Assembly: GCA_964356335.1 (NCBI GenBank) | Contig: CAYHHI010000009.1 | Span: 20,616 to 84,615, forward strand | Source of the DNA: CAYHHI01 sp964356335 | GTDB lineage: Bacteria > Arandabacterota > Arandabacteria > Arandabacterales > Arandabacteraceae | Reading direction: 5' to 3' | DNA length: 64,000 bases | Shown here: positions 47,842-56,589 of the stretch, piece after piece | Layout of the letters: each line of letters opens with the position of its first letter | Numbering within the stretch: the first letter of the stretch is position 1 | The notes under the pieces: generated by a model | The model's database searches: none | Told to the model about the DNA's origin: nothing | What the model saw: only the letters and a program-made list of their open reading frames with translations | Translations under genes and position numbers: made by a program

Positions 47842-50800
47842 ATGATGCGAGAAAGAAATCTCCTGGTCCTCTTCTGCGTGCTAGGTGCCCTGGCCCTGTT
47901 CGATGTTTTTACGGGCTGGAGGGTCCTTCCCGGTTTTGTGCTGCCTATGCTGATGGCGGCGGGGATTGCCGGGCTTGGCCTTGCGGCCCGGGCCCGGGCT
48001 GGAACAAAGATTGCTCTCATCTTTGCGGGTCTCATCACAGCTTGCTTCGTCGTTCACCTGGCTTATTCGATCCTCATAGGGTATGAGGCGAAGAATTGGG
48101 ATCGTCTCGCAGCTCAGAAGGCTACGCGCGCTCTTTCGAGCTCCGTCTCAAGTTTCAACAGCCGTCTCACGGGTGTGTCCCGCCTTGCCGAGACGATATC
48201 ACGGCGCCCGGACATCGTGTTGAATTTTGGGCGAGGCGACCGCCTTGGAACGTTCGCGGAACTTGCAGGAATCGCAGCTTCCCTGCGACGGGGTGGCAGA
48301 GCCGACGGCATTGCCGTAAGGGGTGCAGATGGCTCGATAGTGGCCTGGGCGGGAGATCTCCCGAACTACTTAGGCGAAGCGCCGGAGGGGCCGCCCACGC
48401 GCTCTCTCGACCTTCGGAGTAGCACGGCTTACTGCTGGATCGAGGCTCACGCACCAATCCGATCAGGCGGAGCAGGGTCTGTGGGCGGGGGAGCCAAGGG
48501 GGGGAGCTCCGAGGGAGAAGGTGCTGGGGTGGAGCTGGGGAGTGCGGGGACGAAATCGGGGAGGGCGGGGACGGAATCGGGGAGCGCGGAGATGGAATCG
48601 GGGATCGGGGGTTGGGTATCGGTCTTCAAGGCAATAGATGCGCGCTATCCTGGTGTCCTGCCGGGGGAATTCGCTCACACGCTTTCCGAGGATTTCACGC
48701 GGAAAGCCGGACACCATGTCACCGTAGGACTTGGCAGGCAACCCTGGCGAGCAGGGTTGCCCGGTGGTTTGCCTCAGCCTAAACCGGTTCAGGGTTCGGA
48801 TGTAATCATGGCGGAGGTCACCCTGCCTGACGGCAAACCGGTGGGCTACATAGGTGTCCGCCCGCGGTCCCTGGATGATGAGAAGAGCCTCTTGACGAAC
48901 CAGGGTCTATTTGTGGCTTCGATCCTGATCCTCGTCATCATCTGTTCCGGTGCAATGGGGGTGGGAAGACGGCTTGTCGGGGTCAGGTTCTCAAAGGCCT
49001 CGCCGCGCAATCTCGTTCTCTTCCTGGCTGTCGTCTGGGGTGGGAGACTGGGCTTCGCCGGCCTCAGAGATTACCTGCACCTGGGGAATCTGCGGGCATT
49101 CACATCTTATGACTATGCGACCCAGATCCCGACGGGAATCCTGCGCTCACCGGCCGATCTTGCCATTACGGGTGTCGTTGCAGGCCTGAGCCTGGTCATA
49201 ATAATCCTCGCCAGGCTGCGCGCTTTGCGGTCCTCCGAATCCTCCGGGGCGAGCGAGAGACTGGCGAGCTACGAGCGCGTGCCGCATTTCCTTCTGGGCA
49301 TCGTCGCGGGCCTCGGCGCCGGGGGCGCAACCCTCATCGCTGACTTTGCTCTGCGTGGGGTTCTCGCTGACAGCAGCACCAACCCTTTCACGCTTTCGCC
49401 CTTTGATTTCCGGGCGACGGCAGTCGTCATCAAGGCCGGCATATTCTCACTCTCGGTGGCGTGCCTTCTCCTGGGCGCGGCGCTCGTTGCCTGGCAGATA
49501 TCTGCTCTCAGACGTTTCTGGAGGCAGGGCGGCGCAAGAAATGCAATCATTGTTGCCGCAATCGTGGTCTATGCTGTCGCAGGCGGAGCTGCCCTTGCCG
49601 GCAGGGGGGCGGCCGTGCTTGTCGCGGCCACGGTCTCTTTGGCTGCTGGCTTCCTCATGTACGGAGTCTTTGAGAGGAGATTCTCTCCGGGTTTTGTGAG
49701 CCTTGTCGTGGGATTCGCTCTTGCCGCATCTGTTGTCCAGTTCCCATATGCCATGAAAGACTTCTATGCCAAGCAGAGGGAGACAATCGAGTCTGCAGGC
49801 GCCCGGATCACGGCCAGAACGGATGAATGGAAGATATCCGTGCTCGAAGAGGCGATGGCGCAGATCGCACAAGACGAGGGCATCAAAGTCTCCCTGAGTA
49901 AGTCGGAGGATGATATCAGCTGGGACGCGGCAGGAAACGTGGAGGGGAGTGTGAGTGGGGATGCTGAAAGAAGTGTGAGCGGGGATGTGGGGCGAAGTGC
50001 CGGTGAGAGCGTTGATGGAAGGGCTGGTGGCAAGGCTGGTTGGGGCGTTGGTGAGAAGGCTGGTGGGGACGCTGGTGGAAACGTGGGTGGAGGCCCTGGC
50101 GCGACGGCGGACGCGAACCCGGCCGGCAGGCTTGATTCGGAAGCCCTGCGGCTCTGGGCGAGCTCCATTCTTTCGAGCGCCCACGTGGCATGCGGGGTGC
50201 ACATACTCGACCGGAATAACCAGGAGATTGGGCGCTTCTCGCTTGAGGATGTCGGAGATCTCGCTGAGATAGAGAGCTCGATTCGAGCCGCCAGGTTCGC
50301 GCCCGGCCCGACCACGTTTGTTGCCAGGGGGACATTCGGGGGGAAGGACACAGATCTCTACATCGGGGTCGCTCCCCTGGTCGACGGCACATCGTATCGG
50401 GGCAGCATCGTGGTCTCCATACCTTACTTCTACAATGATCTCAAGTCGATGGGGGCACTCACGCCAACTTTCTTTGAAGCCATTGGGGCAGCCGCGAGCC
50501 GTGAAGTCCAGTTCGGAGAAGCCTATGCAGCGAGCCTCATTTCCAATGGCAGAGTCATCGGGACTACCGCCAAGGATCTCGATGTCGGCAGCATGGTCGG
50601 TGGCGAGGTGGCAAGGCTTGCCGATCTCACGGGTCCTCAGCCGCGATGGATCGAACAGAAGTCCGCTGGCGGAGTCCATGCCTTCTACCCGGTTCCACTC
50701 GGTCGTCCGGGTGAGGTTCTGCTCTTGAGTCACAGGCTGCTCTCCTTGAGTGAGCGAGCGGTCTACCTGATGAGCGTGATTCTCGCCAACATGCTAATTG

Positions 50801-53088
50801 CCATCTTCATAATCGTCCTCGGTGGCGTAGCGAAAGGGACACGGCATGTCTCGAGGAGAATCCGCGGACTCCCGCGCGCACATTTCAGATGGAGCTTCGC
50901 AACCAAACTGGCGCTTGCCTTTCTCGTCATCGCGATTGTACCCACCCTTATTCTGGGTGCGGCAAGCAGGGGATTCCTCCGGGCGCGCCTGAGAGAAGTA
51001 ATGGAATCGAAGGCAGAGGAAAGTCTCAATCTCTCGCGGCTCGCTCTCCAGAGGCTTGTAGAAGGCGAAGCTGTGAGGCTTGCACGCAATCCCATCCTGA
51101 TGGATGAGCTCAAGGTTGAGCCCTCCATACTCGGCGTGCTCGTCAGTAATGAGATCTCGGCGGCAGTGGCCGACACCTCAGGCCACGTGCTTGCTGCTTT
51201 CGGGGATGCGGTGATCCCGGAAGAAGTCTTCGCGTCAGTAACCAGGGAGGGAAGGACATATAATTCATTCTCGGCCGGCCGCGAGCTCCTGGCCAAATCG
51301 GCAGTGCCCATAAGGGATGTGATCTTCCCCGACAAGATCGCAGGCTGTGCATTTGTCTCGAGAGCTATAAACGAAGGACTAACGAGGCGCCTTGCTTCGG
51401 ACCTTAACAGAGACATTACCTTCTACGGGGAAGACCGAGTGGCGGCATCCAGCAAACAGGAGCTCTTCGTGTCGGAGATCATGCCCATGAGCATCTCTTC
51501 CGATGCTTATGTTGACTGCTTCCTCCGCGGACGCGAACTCCACTTCACGTGGCAGAGGATCGGGAACGTGGATCTCGTGATCGGATACAGCCCCCTGAGG
51601 GCATTTGATGGAAAGACCGTGGGTGCGATCTCGGTCCCGCTTGTCTTTAGGAAGGATGACGTCGGACAGAGGATGGAGTGGACATCCAGCGCAATATCTT
51701 ACCTCGTCGCCATTGTGATCGGCTCGATTTTCGTCCTGGGTCTCGTGCTTGCGCGGAAGATCTCCGATCCCATACGCGAGCTGATCCGCGGGACGCTCAG
51801 GGCAAGCTCGGGGGACCTCGGCTTCACCATCCCGAGGGCCAGTGATGATGAGATCGGGGATCTTGTCTCATCATTCAACAGGATGACGGCGGCACTTGAC
51901 AAGAGCCGAAACGCCCTGACCGAACGAAAGCGGTACATTGAAACCATAATAGGCAATGTGGGAGCGGGTATAATCTCGACTGACTGGAAGGGGAGAGTCG
52001 ATACGTTCAACAGCGCCGCCGAGCAAATGCTTGGTGTGAAGGCCAAGCATGTGAGGGGCAGGGACGCACAGAACGTGCTTCGGAAAATCGGGGCAGCGAG
52101 CCTGGCCTCGGTGCTGGATGACGTTGAGCCCGGTGAGGGTATTGCGAGAAGAGAAGTGAGTCTCTACCGGACCAACGGCATGATCGTGACCATGAGGGCG
52201 GTTGCGTCCCGCGTGAGAGGGCCTCGCCAGAGAATGATGGGGAAGGTGATCGTTTTCGAAGATGTGACTGAACTCATACGTTCAAAGAAGTTGATCGCGT
52301 GGAGCGAGATGGCCCGCCAAGTCGCCCATGAGATAAAGAACCCGCTCACACCGATGAAACTCTCGGCCCAGCAGATCCTCCAGGCCCACACTGATGGCGC
52401 CGGCGACTTTGACAAGATCCTGGTCGAGGGCCTTGCGACGATCGTCGACCAGATCGAGTCTCTGAGACGAATCGCCGTCGAGTTCTCGCAGTTCTCAAGG
52501 ATGCCCGAGAGGAGATTGGAGATTGCCGGCATCAACGACGCGCTTGAGGAGAGCCTCAGCCAGTATGAAAGGACCATAGGGGGTTCCGTCGAGATCAAGA
52601 AGAGTCTGGATCCGTCGAATCCCCGGCTCGCGATTGACCGCGACGAAATAAAGAGGGTGTTTCTGAACCTGATCGAGAATGCCATTCAGGCCATGCCCGG
52701 TGGCGGACGCCTCGAGATAAGATCGGCTAAGGGGAGCACCCACACGGGCAGAGGCTACAAGGTGAGCGTCACGAGCCGAACCACTTACATGGAAAGCCTG
52801 AGAGATTTTGTGGAAGTGAGCTTTGCGGACTCGGGGACCGGCATATCGGTTGAGAATTCCGCGAAGCTCTTCGAACCCAATTTCTCCACAAAGACCCACG
52901 GCACAGGGCTGGGGCTTGCGATCTCCAAGGGCATCATGGATGCCTATGGCGGCGAGATTGTGATCGAGAGCGCCGAAGGAGTTGGAACCTGTGTGAGGGT
53001 AAGGCTTCCGCTCCGAGAGCGACCTAGTCAGCAACGTCGCCCTCAAAGAAGAGATAACAGAAGGCGACATCGCCCCCGGTCGGGATGA
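47842..53088 (+). CDS. Very large NtrY-like sensor histidine kinase
   Basis: 1748 residues from the ATG at 47842. The N-terminal ~1270 residues contain many TM segments and several extracytoplasmic sensor regions, two of them carrying Gly-rich low-complexity inserts (48466-48612 and 49930-50126). A HAMP domain (ISDPIRELIRG...EIGDLVSSFNRM) and a PAS domain (IGNVGAGIISTDWKGRVDTF) follow. HisKA has phospho-acceptor His1496 in ARQVAHEIKNPLTPMK, and the ATPase domain shows NLIENAIQAMPGGG, DSGTGIS and GTGLGLAI. The order HAMP-PAS-HisKA-HATPase matches NtrY. No response regulator is adjacent. The last ~22 Arg/Gln-rich residues overlap the convergent gene by 65 bp. Confidence 0.88.
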   Translation: MMRERNLLVLFCVLGALALFDVFTGWRVLPGFVLPMLMAAGIAGLGLAARARAGTKIALIFAGLITACFVVHLAYSILIGYEAKNWDRLAAQKATRALSSSVSSFNSRLTGVSRLAETISRRPDIVLNFGRGDRLGTFAELAGIAASLRRGGRADGIAVRGADGSIVAWAGDLPNYLGEAPEGPPTRSLDLRSSTAYCWIEAHAPIRSGGAGSVGGGAKGGSSEGEGAGVELGSAGTKSGRAGTESGSAEMESGIGGWVSVFKAIDARYPGVLPGEFAHTLSEDFTRKAGHHVTVGLGRQPWRAGLPGGLPQPKPVQGSDVIMAEVTLPDGKPVGYIGVRPRSLDDEKSLLTNQGLFVASILILVIICSGAMGVGRRLVGVRFSKASPRNLVLFLAVVWGGRLGFAGLRDYLHLGNLRAFTSYDYATQIPTGILRSPADLAITGVVAGLSLVIIILARLRALRSSESSGASERLASYERVPHFLLGIVAGLGAGGATLIADFALRGVLADSSTNPFTLSPFDFRATAVVIKAGIFSLSVACLLLGAALVAWQISALRRFWRQGGARNAIIVAAIVVYAVAGGAALAGRGAAVLVAATVSLAAGFLMYGVFERRFSPGFVSLVVGFALAASVVQFPYAMKDFYAKQRETIESAGARITARTDEWKISVLEEAMAQIAQDEGIKVSLSKSEDDISWDAAGNVEGSVSGDAERSVSGDVGRSAGESVDGRAGGKAGWGVGEKAGGDAGGNVGGGPGATADANPAGRLDSEALRLWASSILSSAHVACGVHILDRNNQEIGRFSLEDVGDLAEIESSIRAARFAPGPTTFVARGTFGGKDTDLYIGVAPLVDGTSYRGSIVVSIPYFYNDLKSMGALTPTFFEAIGAAASREVQFGEAYAASLISNGRVIGTTAKDLDVGSMVGGEVARLADLTGPQPRWIEQKSAGGVHAFYPVPLGRPGEVLLLSHRLLSLSERAVYLMSVILANMLIAIFIIVLGGVAKGTRHVSRRIRGLPRAHFRWSFATKLALAFLVIAIVPTLILGAASRGFLRARLREVMESKAEESLNLSRLALQRLVEGEAVRLARNPILMDELKVEPSILGVLVSNEISAAVADTSGHVLAAFGDAVIPEEVFASVTREGRTYNSFSAGRELLAKSAVPIRDVIFPDKIAGCAFVSRAINEGLTRRLASDLNRDITFYGEDRVAASSKQELFVSEIMPMSISSDAYVDCFLRGRELHFTWQRIGNVDLVIGYSPLRAFDGKTVGAISVPLVFRKDDVGQRMEWTSSAISYLVAIVIGSIFVLGLVLARKISDPIRELIRGTLRASSGDLGFTIPRASDDEIGDLVSSFNRMTAALDKSRNALTERKRYIETIIGNVGAGIISTDWKGRVDTFNSAAEQMLGVKAKHVRGRDAQNVLRKIGAASLASVLDDVEPGEGIARREVSLYRTNGMIVTMRAVASRVRGPRQRMMGKVIVFEDVTELIRSKKLIAWSEMARQVAHEIKNPLTPMKLSAQQILQAHTDGAGDFDKILVEGLATIVDQIESLRRIAVEFSQFSRMPERRLEIAGINDALEESLSQYERTIGGSVEIKKSLDPSNPRLAIDRDEIKRVFLNLIENAIQAMPGGGRLEIRSAKGSTHTGRGYKVSVTSRTTYMESLRDFVEVSFADSGTGISVENSAKLFEPNFSTKTHGTGLGLAISKGIMDAYGGEIVIESAEGVGTCVRVRLPLRERPSQQRRPQRRDNRRRHRPRSG

Positions 53089-54121
53089 GTTCGAGCTCGT
53101 GGGTCCCGAAGGCGCGGTTGCTCACGATGTGCACGGGGATGGAATAAAGCGTCGAGATATAAGGTTTGCCGACCAGATCGGCTTGGATGCCTTTGCCCCA
53201 GTCGGCGTCGCGCAGATACTCCCTGTCTTGCTTCACGTAGACTCTTTGAGGAGAGCTGTACGGGAAGTCGGGCAGAAGCCAGACGTCCTTCGCCGTGTAG
53301 ATTATCCTCAGATGGTCCTCGGAGCTGCCATACTTCAGTTCATGTGAGATTGAGCGGGGCCCGACTTTCCAATAGCCCTGAAGGTAGACCCTGCCCTTCT
53401 CGCGCTCTCGGGAGTCGAAGTAGTTGTGAAACTCGTCATAGGCAGGTGAATCACAGCCGGCAATCACACCTGCTTGATATCCAAGAACGACCATGGGACT
53501 TGCCCGGAGGATCTTCTTGTCGGGATCATCAAGGGGCCTCAAGGGCTTAACAATGAAGGGGTTTATGATATCGCGTTTTCCTTCCATCAGCAGCTTCTGA
53601 ATCGCCTTCTCGACCTCGACATAAGTCCGAGGGCTTGAAGTCTCAAATACGATCTGGCCGCCTGGCCTTAGCAGAACATAAGCCGGCAGGGTCTTGAGCG
53701 AGTATGTCTGGTAGATCGATCTGTCGGAATCCATCCCAACGGGGAAGGTGATCTTTGCCAGGCTGATCACCTCAACGGCATTAACCCTGTTCTTGAGCGG
53801 CTCGAACCCCGGCGAGTGAATGCCAATTATCTTGAGGTCGTCACCCTCGTATCTTCTGTGCCACTCCCTCACGTAGGGAAGCGCATTCCAGCTCGCCATG
53901 TCGCCACCGTCATAGAAGAAAAGCAGCACCGGCTGTCGGGTGAAGTCAGAGAGCTTTATGGTATCGGCATTTGCGCACTGGGTCAGCATGAAATCCGGTG
54001 CCGGCTGGGGTGGTGGGGCCGAGGTCGGAGCAAAGGCGGTATTAGCGAGGCCCATGCCTCCCAGAACTGAAAGGAGAAGTGCTGTGACAAGCATCTGCGA
54101 GTTGGTTTTGCCGATTCTCAT
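53024..54121 (-). CDS. Secreted redoxin-fold protein, DipZ-like, lacking active-site cysteines
   Basis: 365 residues. A signal peptide (ALLLSVLGGMGLANTAFA) is followed by a thioredoxin-like domain (APDFMLTQCANADTIKLSDF...LLFFYDGGDMASWNALPYVREW). The CxxC that should follow the beta strand is absent (GGDMASWN). The C-terminal ~170 residues (MVVLGYQAG, VYLQGYWKVGPRS, LRIIYTAKDVWLL) resemble the module that follows the thioredoxin domain of DipZ proteins. It is therefore unlikely to be a redox enzyme and may be a binding protein. It follows the metallophosphoesterase gene by 41 bp in the same operon. Confidence 0.75.
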   Translation of the reverse strand: MRIGKTNSQMLVTALLLSVLGGMGLANTAFAPTSAPPPQPAPDFMLTQCANADTIKLSDFTRQPVLLFFYDGGDMASWNALPYVREWHRRYEGDDLKIIGIHSPGFEPLKNRVNAVEVISLAKITFPVGMDSDRSIYQTYSLKTLPAYVLLRPGGQIVFETSSPRTYVEVEKAIQKLLMEGKRDIINPFIVKPLRPLDDPDKKILRASPMVVLGYQAGVIAGCDSPAYDEFHNYFDSREREKGRVYLQGYWKVGPRSISHELKYGSSEDHLRIIYTAKDVWLLPDFPYSSPQRVYVKQDREYLRDADWGKGIQADLVGKPYISTLYSIPVHIVSNRAFGTHELELIPTGGDVAFCYLFFEGDVAD

Positions 54122-54162
54122 GTGATAGAGATAACCTAATTCCCAGACCGGATGTTGTCAAG

Positions 54163-55584
54163 TTAGGGGAGGAACGCGAACTTCCTCGTCACTGCCGTTC
54201 CTCTAAAGGAGGCCCTGATGAAATAGATCCCGGCGGGCATATCGCTGAGCCCTGCCAGATTGTTGCTGAGATCAGCCTCGAAATCCGGTTTGTCCTTCCA
54301 TAGATTACATCTGCCAAGCCTTCTTCCCAGGACGTCGTGAACGGAGATGTCAACCACTCCCATGAGTTCTGAAGATATGAATGCCCGGATGTGGCCAGTG
54401 TCGTCGCGCCTGACTGCGAGCTCGAGCGAGCTTGAGACACGAGAATCCGGGGATGCAGGCGGCACAGCGGCATCGAGACCCAATGGAATGACAAACCGCT
54501 TGTCGGATTCCTGGCCGTCTATAAAAGCGCAAACCTGGTCCTTGTTGAAGCAGCAGCAACAGCCGGGGCAAAGGGCTGTCGCATGATTCAATAGATTCTG
54601 GTCGGAGATGTATGCGTAAGTTACCTCGATCCTGTCAGGGTAAACGTAGAAATATCTGATCGAAGGAGGACCGACGAGGGTTGCGCCGACGTCGACGTAA
54701 TAGATGCCATTGTGCTCCTCGACCCTGTTGGCATGGACGTGACCGTTCACGACCGCAACCACGTTGCCGGCATCTTCCAGTACCTGCCGGAGCTCGGGCA
54801 TCCCCCTGTATTCTGCGTAGTGGAGCGTTGTATCGAACATGGCGTTCCAAGGCCGCTGCCACATGTTGAAATGAGACAGAACGACAGCAGGTTTGGCACT
54901 ATTGCGAGCGAGGTCTTGAGTGACCCACTCCCTCAGCGTGGCTCCGCAATCGACATAAGGAGGCGCGTAAGGATCAAGGGTACAGTCAAGTACGATGAAG
55001 TGGAATCCCATGAGGTCAAAAACATAGCTTGTCGAATCAAGCCCGGCAAAGGCCTTCCAGCCCTGCTTGTGGTCACTCTGAAAGTTGTCGTGGTTGCCGA
55101 GAACAGGGTGGAGAGGGCAGGTAAGACCGTTCATGACACTTGTTGCCATGGCGAACTCTTCGGGCTTGCCAAGGTCAGTGAGGTCGCCGAGATGGACGGC
55201 AAAATCCACAGAAGGGACATGGGTGTTTATGTCGCTAACGTAGTTGGCCAGCAGTTCCTGGCACTTCTCCATGTCCTTCATGTATCTCGTGTCCTGGCTG
55301 CCGGCGACCCTCAGGTGTGAGTCGCCGATTGCGGCGAAGACAAAGAGGTAGAGTCTGTCTTCGATCTTCTTCTCGACCCACTTGCCTGGCCCCTGTGGTG
55401 CCCATGCGGATGAACTCTGTCCAGGGCCGGCCGTCGGTGGAGCGGAGAAAGCCGTGTCAGCGTCAGTTGGTGTAGTTGGAACGTCAGCTGGGGTCAGTGC
55501 CAGGGTGCGAGCAGAACAGCAGAAGAGGGCCGCAAGCAAACCGACGAGGGTTTTCATATATACACGCTTCTTAGCGCTATTCAT
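54163..55584 (-). CDS. Secreted calcineurin-like metallophosphoesterase with sorting domain
   Basis: 473 residues from ATG 55584; the following hydrophobic stretch (MKTLVGLLAALFCCSARTLA) is the signal peptide. Metal-site motifs in order: IGDSHLR, VHLGDLTDLG, VLGNHDN, VLSHFN and VVNGHVHAN, the standard binuclear phosphoesterase set. A Cys cluster, CPGCCCCFNKDQVC, lies after the catalytic domain. The C-terminus is a FlgD-like sorting domain (ISVHDVLGRRLGRC, PAGIYFIRASF). It probably cleaves phosphate esters outside the cell; the substrate is unknown. Confidence 0.88.
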   Translation of the reverse strand: MNSAKKRVYMKTLVGLLAALFCCSARTLALTPADVPTTPTDADTAFSAPPTAGPGQSSSAWAPQGPGKWVEKKIEDRLYLFVFAAIGDSHLRVAGSQDTRYMKDMEKCQELLANYVSDINTHVPSVDFAVHLGDLTDLGKPEEFAMATSVMNGLTCPLHPVLGNHDNFQSDHKQGWKAFAGLDSTSYVFDLMGFHFIVLDCTLDPYAPPYVDCGATLREWVTQDLARNSAKPAVVLSHFNMWQRPWNAMFDTTLHYAEYRGMPELRQVLEDAGNVVAVVNGHVHANRVEEHNGIYYVDVGATLVGPPSIRYFYVYPDRIEVTYAYISDQNLLNHATALCPGCCCCFNKDQVCAFIDGQESDKRFVIPLGLDAAVPPASPDSRVSSSLELAVRRDDTGHIRAFISSELMGVVDISVHDVLGRRLGRCNLWKDKPDFEADLSNNLAGLSDMPAGIYFIRASFRGTAVTRKFAFLP

Positions 55585-55637
55585 GGTTACAGCTCTCTCT
55601 CTTCCATGAGAATACCGCAGTCTCAGGCCCAAGTCAA

Positions 55638-55721
55638 GGGAGCGGGGCCACGGCAGGAATCTACTTCGGCGTGCTCCGACTGCCTAATTGCCGAAACGCC
55701 GGGCTGCGGGCAGCAGTCTAG
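55638..55721 (+). pseudogene. Possible remnant of a sorting-domain gene 3' end
   Basis: A start-less frame reads GSGATAGIYFGVLRLPN and runs to a TAG at 55719. AGIYF followed by an aromatic/aliphatic strand is the signature of the C-terminal sorting domains seen in this window. It could be the 3' scar of a deleted gene at the edge of the cassette array; it is too short for certainty. Confidence 0.3.
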
Positions 55722-55774
55722 CACGCACCGCGGAAGCGTCAACAGGAGGTCTTCAAATCAGGGACTTTTTCGAC

Positions 55775-55874
55775 AGTCAGGGTGTGGCTGAGCGGCGGGG
55801 CAAGGCGGCGCGGTGCTTGCCACCGCGAGTACCGTGACACCGCAGCATCCGTCCGCTCGAGCCTCTTGTTAGGG
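55775..55874 (-). repeat. attC-like site 1 (end of mazEF cassette)
   Basis: Read on the minus strand: R'' CCCTAAC, left arm GGCTCGAGCGG, variable centre, right arm CCGCTCAGCC. The left arm has one extra base, as expected of the attC extrahelical base. R' (CCTGAC) is degenerate. The mazF stop TAA is part of the R'' box. This is the left-most site found. Confidence 0.8.
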
Positions 55875-56207
55875 TCCGATTATTTCGTTGAGACCCTCTA
55901 TAACCTGGGCCATCTCTTCTGGACTTGCCCGCCCGATCCTCTTGTCGATCCTTTCCACGGCCAAGGTCCGGATCTGACTGATCTTCACCCATGACCGCTT
56001 CGGTAAAGCCTTCGACTCCAACTCAAGCGTGAGCGGGAATCCTGCCCGCTGGGCTTGGCTCGTGATCGCCACCGCTATCACTGTCCCTGAGCGCTCATTG
56101 AAAACATCTTGACTAAGAATCAGGACCGGCCTTTGCCCCGCCTGCTCGCTTCCACGAACCGGGTTCAGATCGGCCCAACGGATCTCACCCCTCAGTATTC
56201 GGGCCAT
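55869..56207 (-). CDS. mazF: MazF/PemK-type mRNA interferase toxin
   Basis: 112 residues, usual length. MazF toxins cut mRNA at short specific sequences in the cytoplasm. N-terminal GEIRWADLNPVRGSEQAGQRPVLILSQ holds the conserved GS..G.RP core (shown here as family evidence), followed by VIAVAITSQ and LPKRSWVKISQIRTL. Its start overlaps the antitoxin gene by 16 bp. The stop codon lies in the attC box. Sequence specificity cannot be predicted. Confidence 0.92.
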   Translation of the reverse strand: MARILRGEIRWADLNPVRGSEQAGQRPVLILSQDVFNERSGTVIAVAITSQAQRAGFPLTLELESKALPKRSWVKISQIRTLAVERIDKRIGRASPEEMAQVIEGLNEIIGP

Positions 56208-56434
56208 CGCCCCAACTCCTCCGAAAGCCCCTCCTCCGCCAACGCCTTCTCGAACCCCGGGTCAAGCTTGCTGCACTCGCGAGCCAGGCGGCTCTGGTCA
56301 AGGCGCTCCAGTTTCTCTTTGACTGCCATCTGGATCGCCTGGCTGCGATTCCGAAAGACAGCCCTCTTGACAAGCCGGTCCAGTCTTGCCAGCAGTTTCT
56401 CATCAATCGTGATGGCAACTTTCGATCTACTCAT
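56192..56434 (-). CDS. mazE: Ribbon-helix-helix antitoxin (MazE-like)
   Basis: 80 residues from ATG 56434, preceded by AGGAGG. The N-terminal SRSKVAITIDEKLLARLDRL is a ribbon-helix-helix DNA-binding fold, and RNRSQAIQMAVKEKL continues it. The acidic C-terminal tail (LDPGFEKALAEEGLSEEL) should wrap the toxin. It precedes and overlaps mazF, the normal antitoxin-first order, and probably represses its own promoter through the palindrome just upstream. Confidence 0.88.
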   Translation of the reverse strand: MSRSKVAITIDEKLLARLDRLVKRAVFRNRSQAIQMAVKEKLERLDQSRLARECSKLDPGFEKALAEEGLSEELGRWPEY

Positions 56435-56447
56435 ATCGCACCTCCTA

Positions 56448-56481
56448 GTATGACAATATATCATACCAGCAGGAATGTCAA
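56448..56481 (-). promoter_or_regulatory. Promoter and operator of the first mazEF module
   Basis: Minus strand TTGACA (56476-56481), 17-bp spacer, TATTGT (56453-56458). The -10 region is covered by an inverted repeat, GTATGA-7 bp-TCATAC (56448-56466), a likely antitoxin operator. Confidence 0.65.
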
Positions 56482-56505
56482 GCCCTTTCTACCCCCCAGA
56501 CCCTA

Positions 56506-56550
56506 ACGAGTCTGTAGAAAAAGCCCGATTGGGGCTGTTTCCTGACTCGT
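56506..56550 (-). terminator. Hairpin between the SnoaL-like and mazEF genes
   Basis: ACGAGTC and GACTCGT form a perfect outer stem, AGCCC/GGGCT an inner stem, followed on the minus strand by a T run. It lies 40 bp after the stop of the SnoaL-like gene. A CCCTAAC box next to it could also make it a divergent attC. Confidence 0.5.
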
Positions 56551-56589
56551 AAGTACTTGGTCTTATCGATCGCAGATTCTCGTTGCCGC

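Noticed and set aside
49447..50733. A 428-codon open frame antisense to the sensor kinase
   Set aside because: Arises from the Gly-rich low-complexity region read backwards (Ser/Thr/Pro/His-rich), with no start signals; the sense strand has clear kinase domains.
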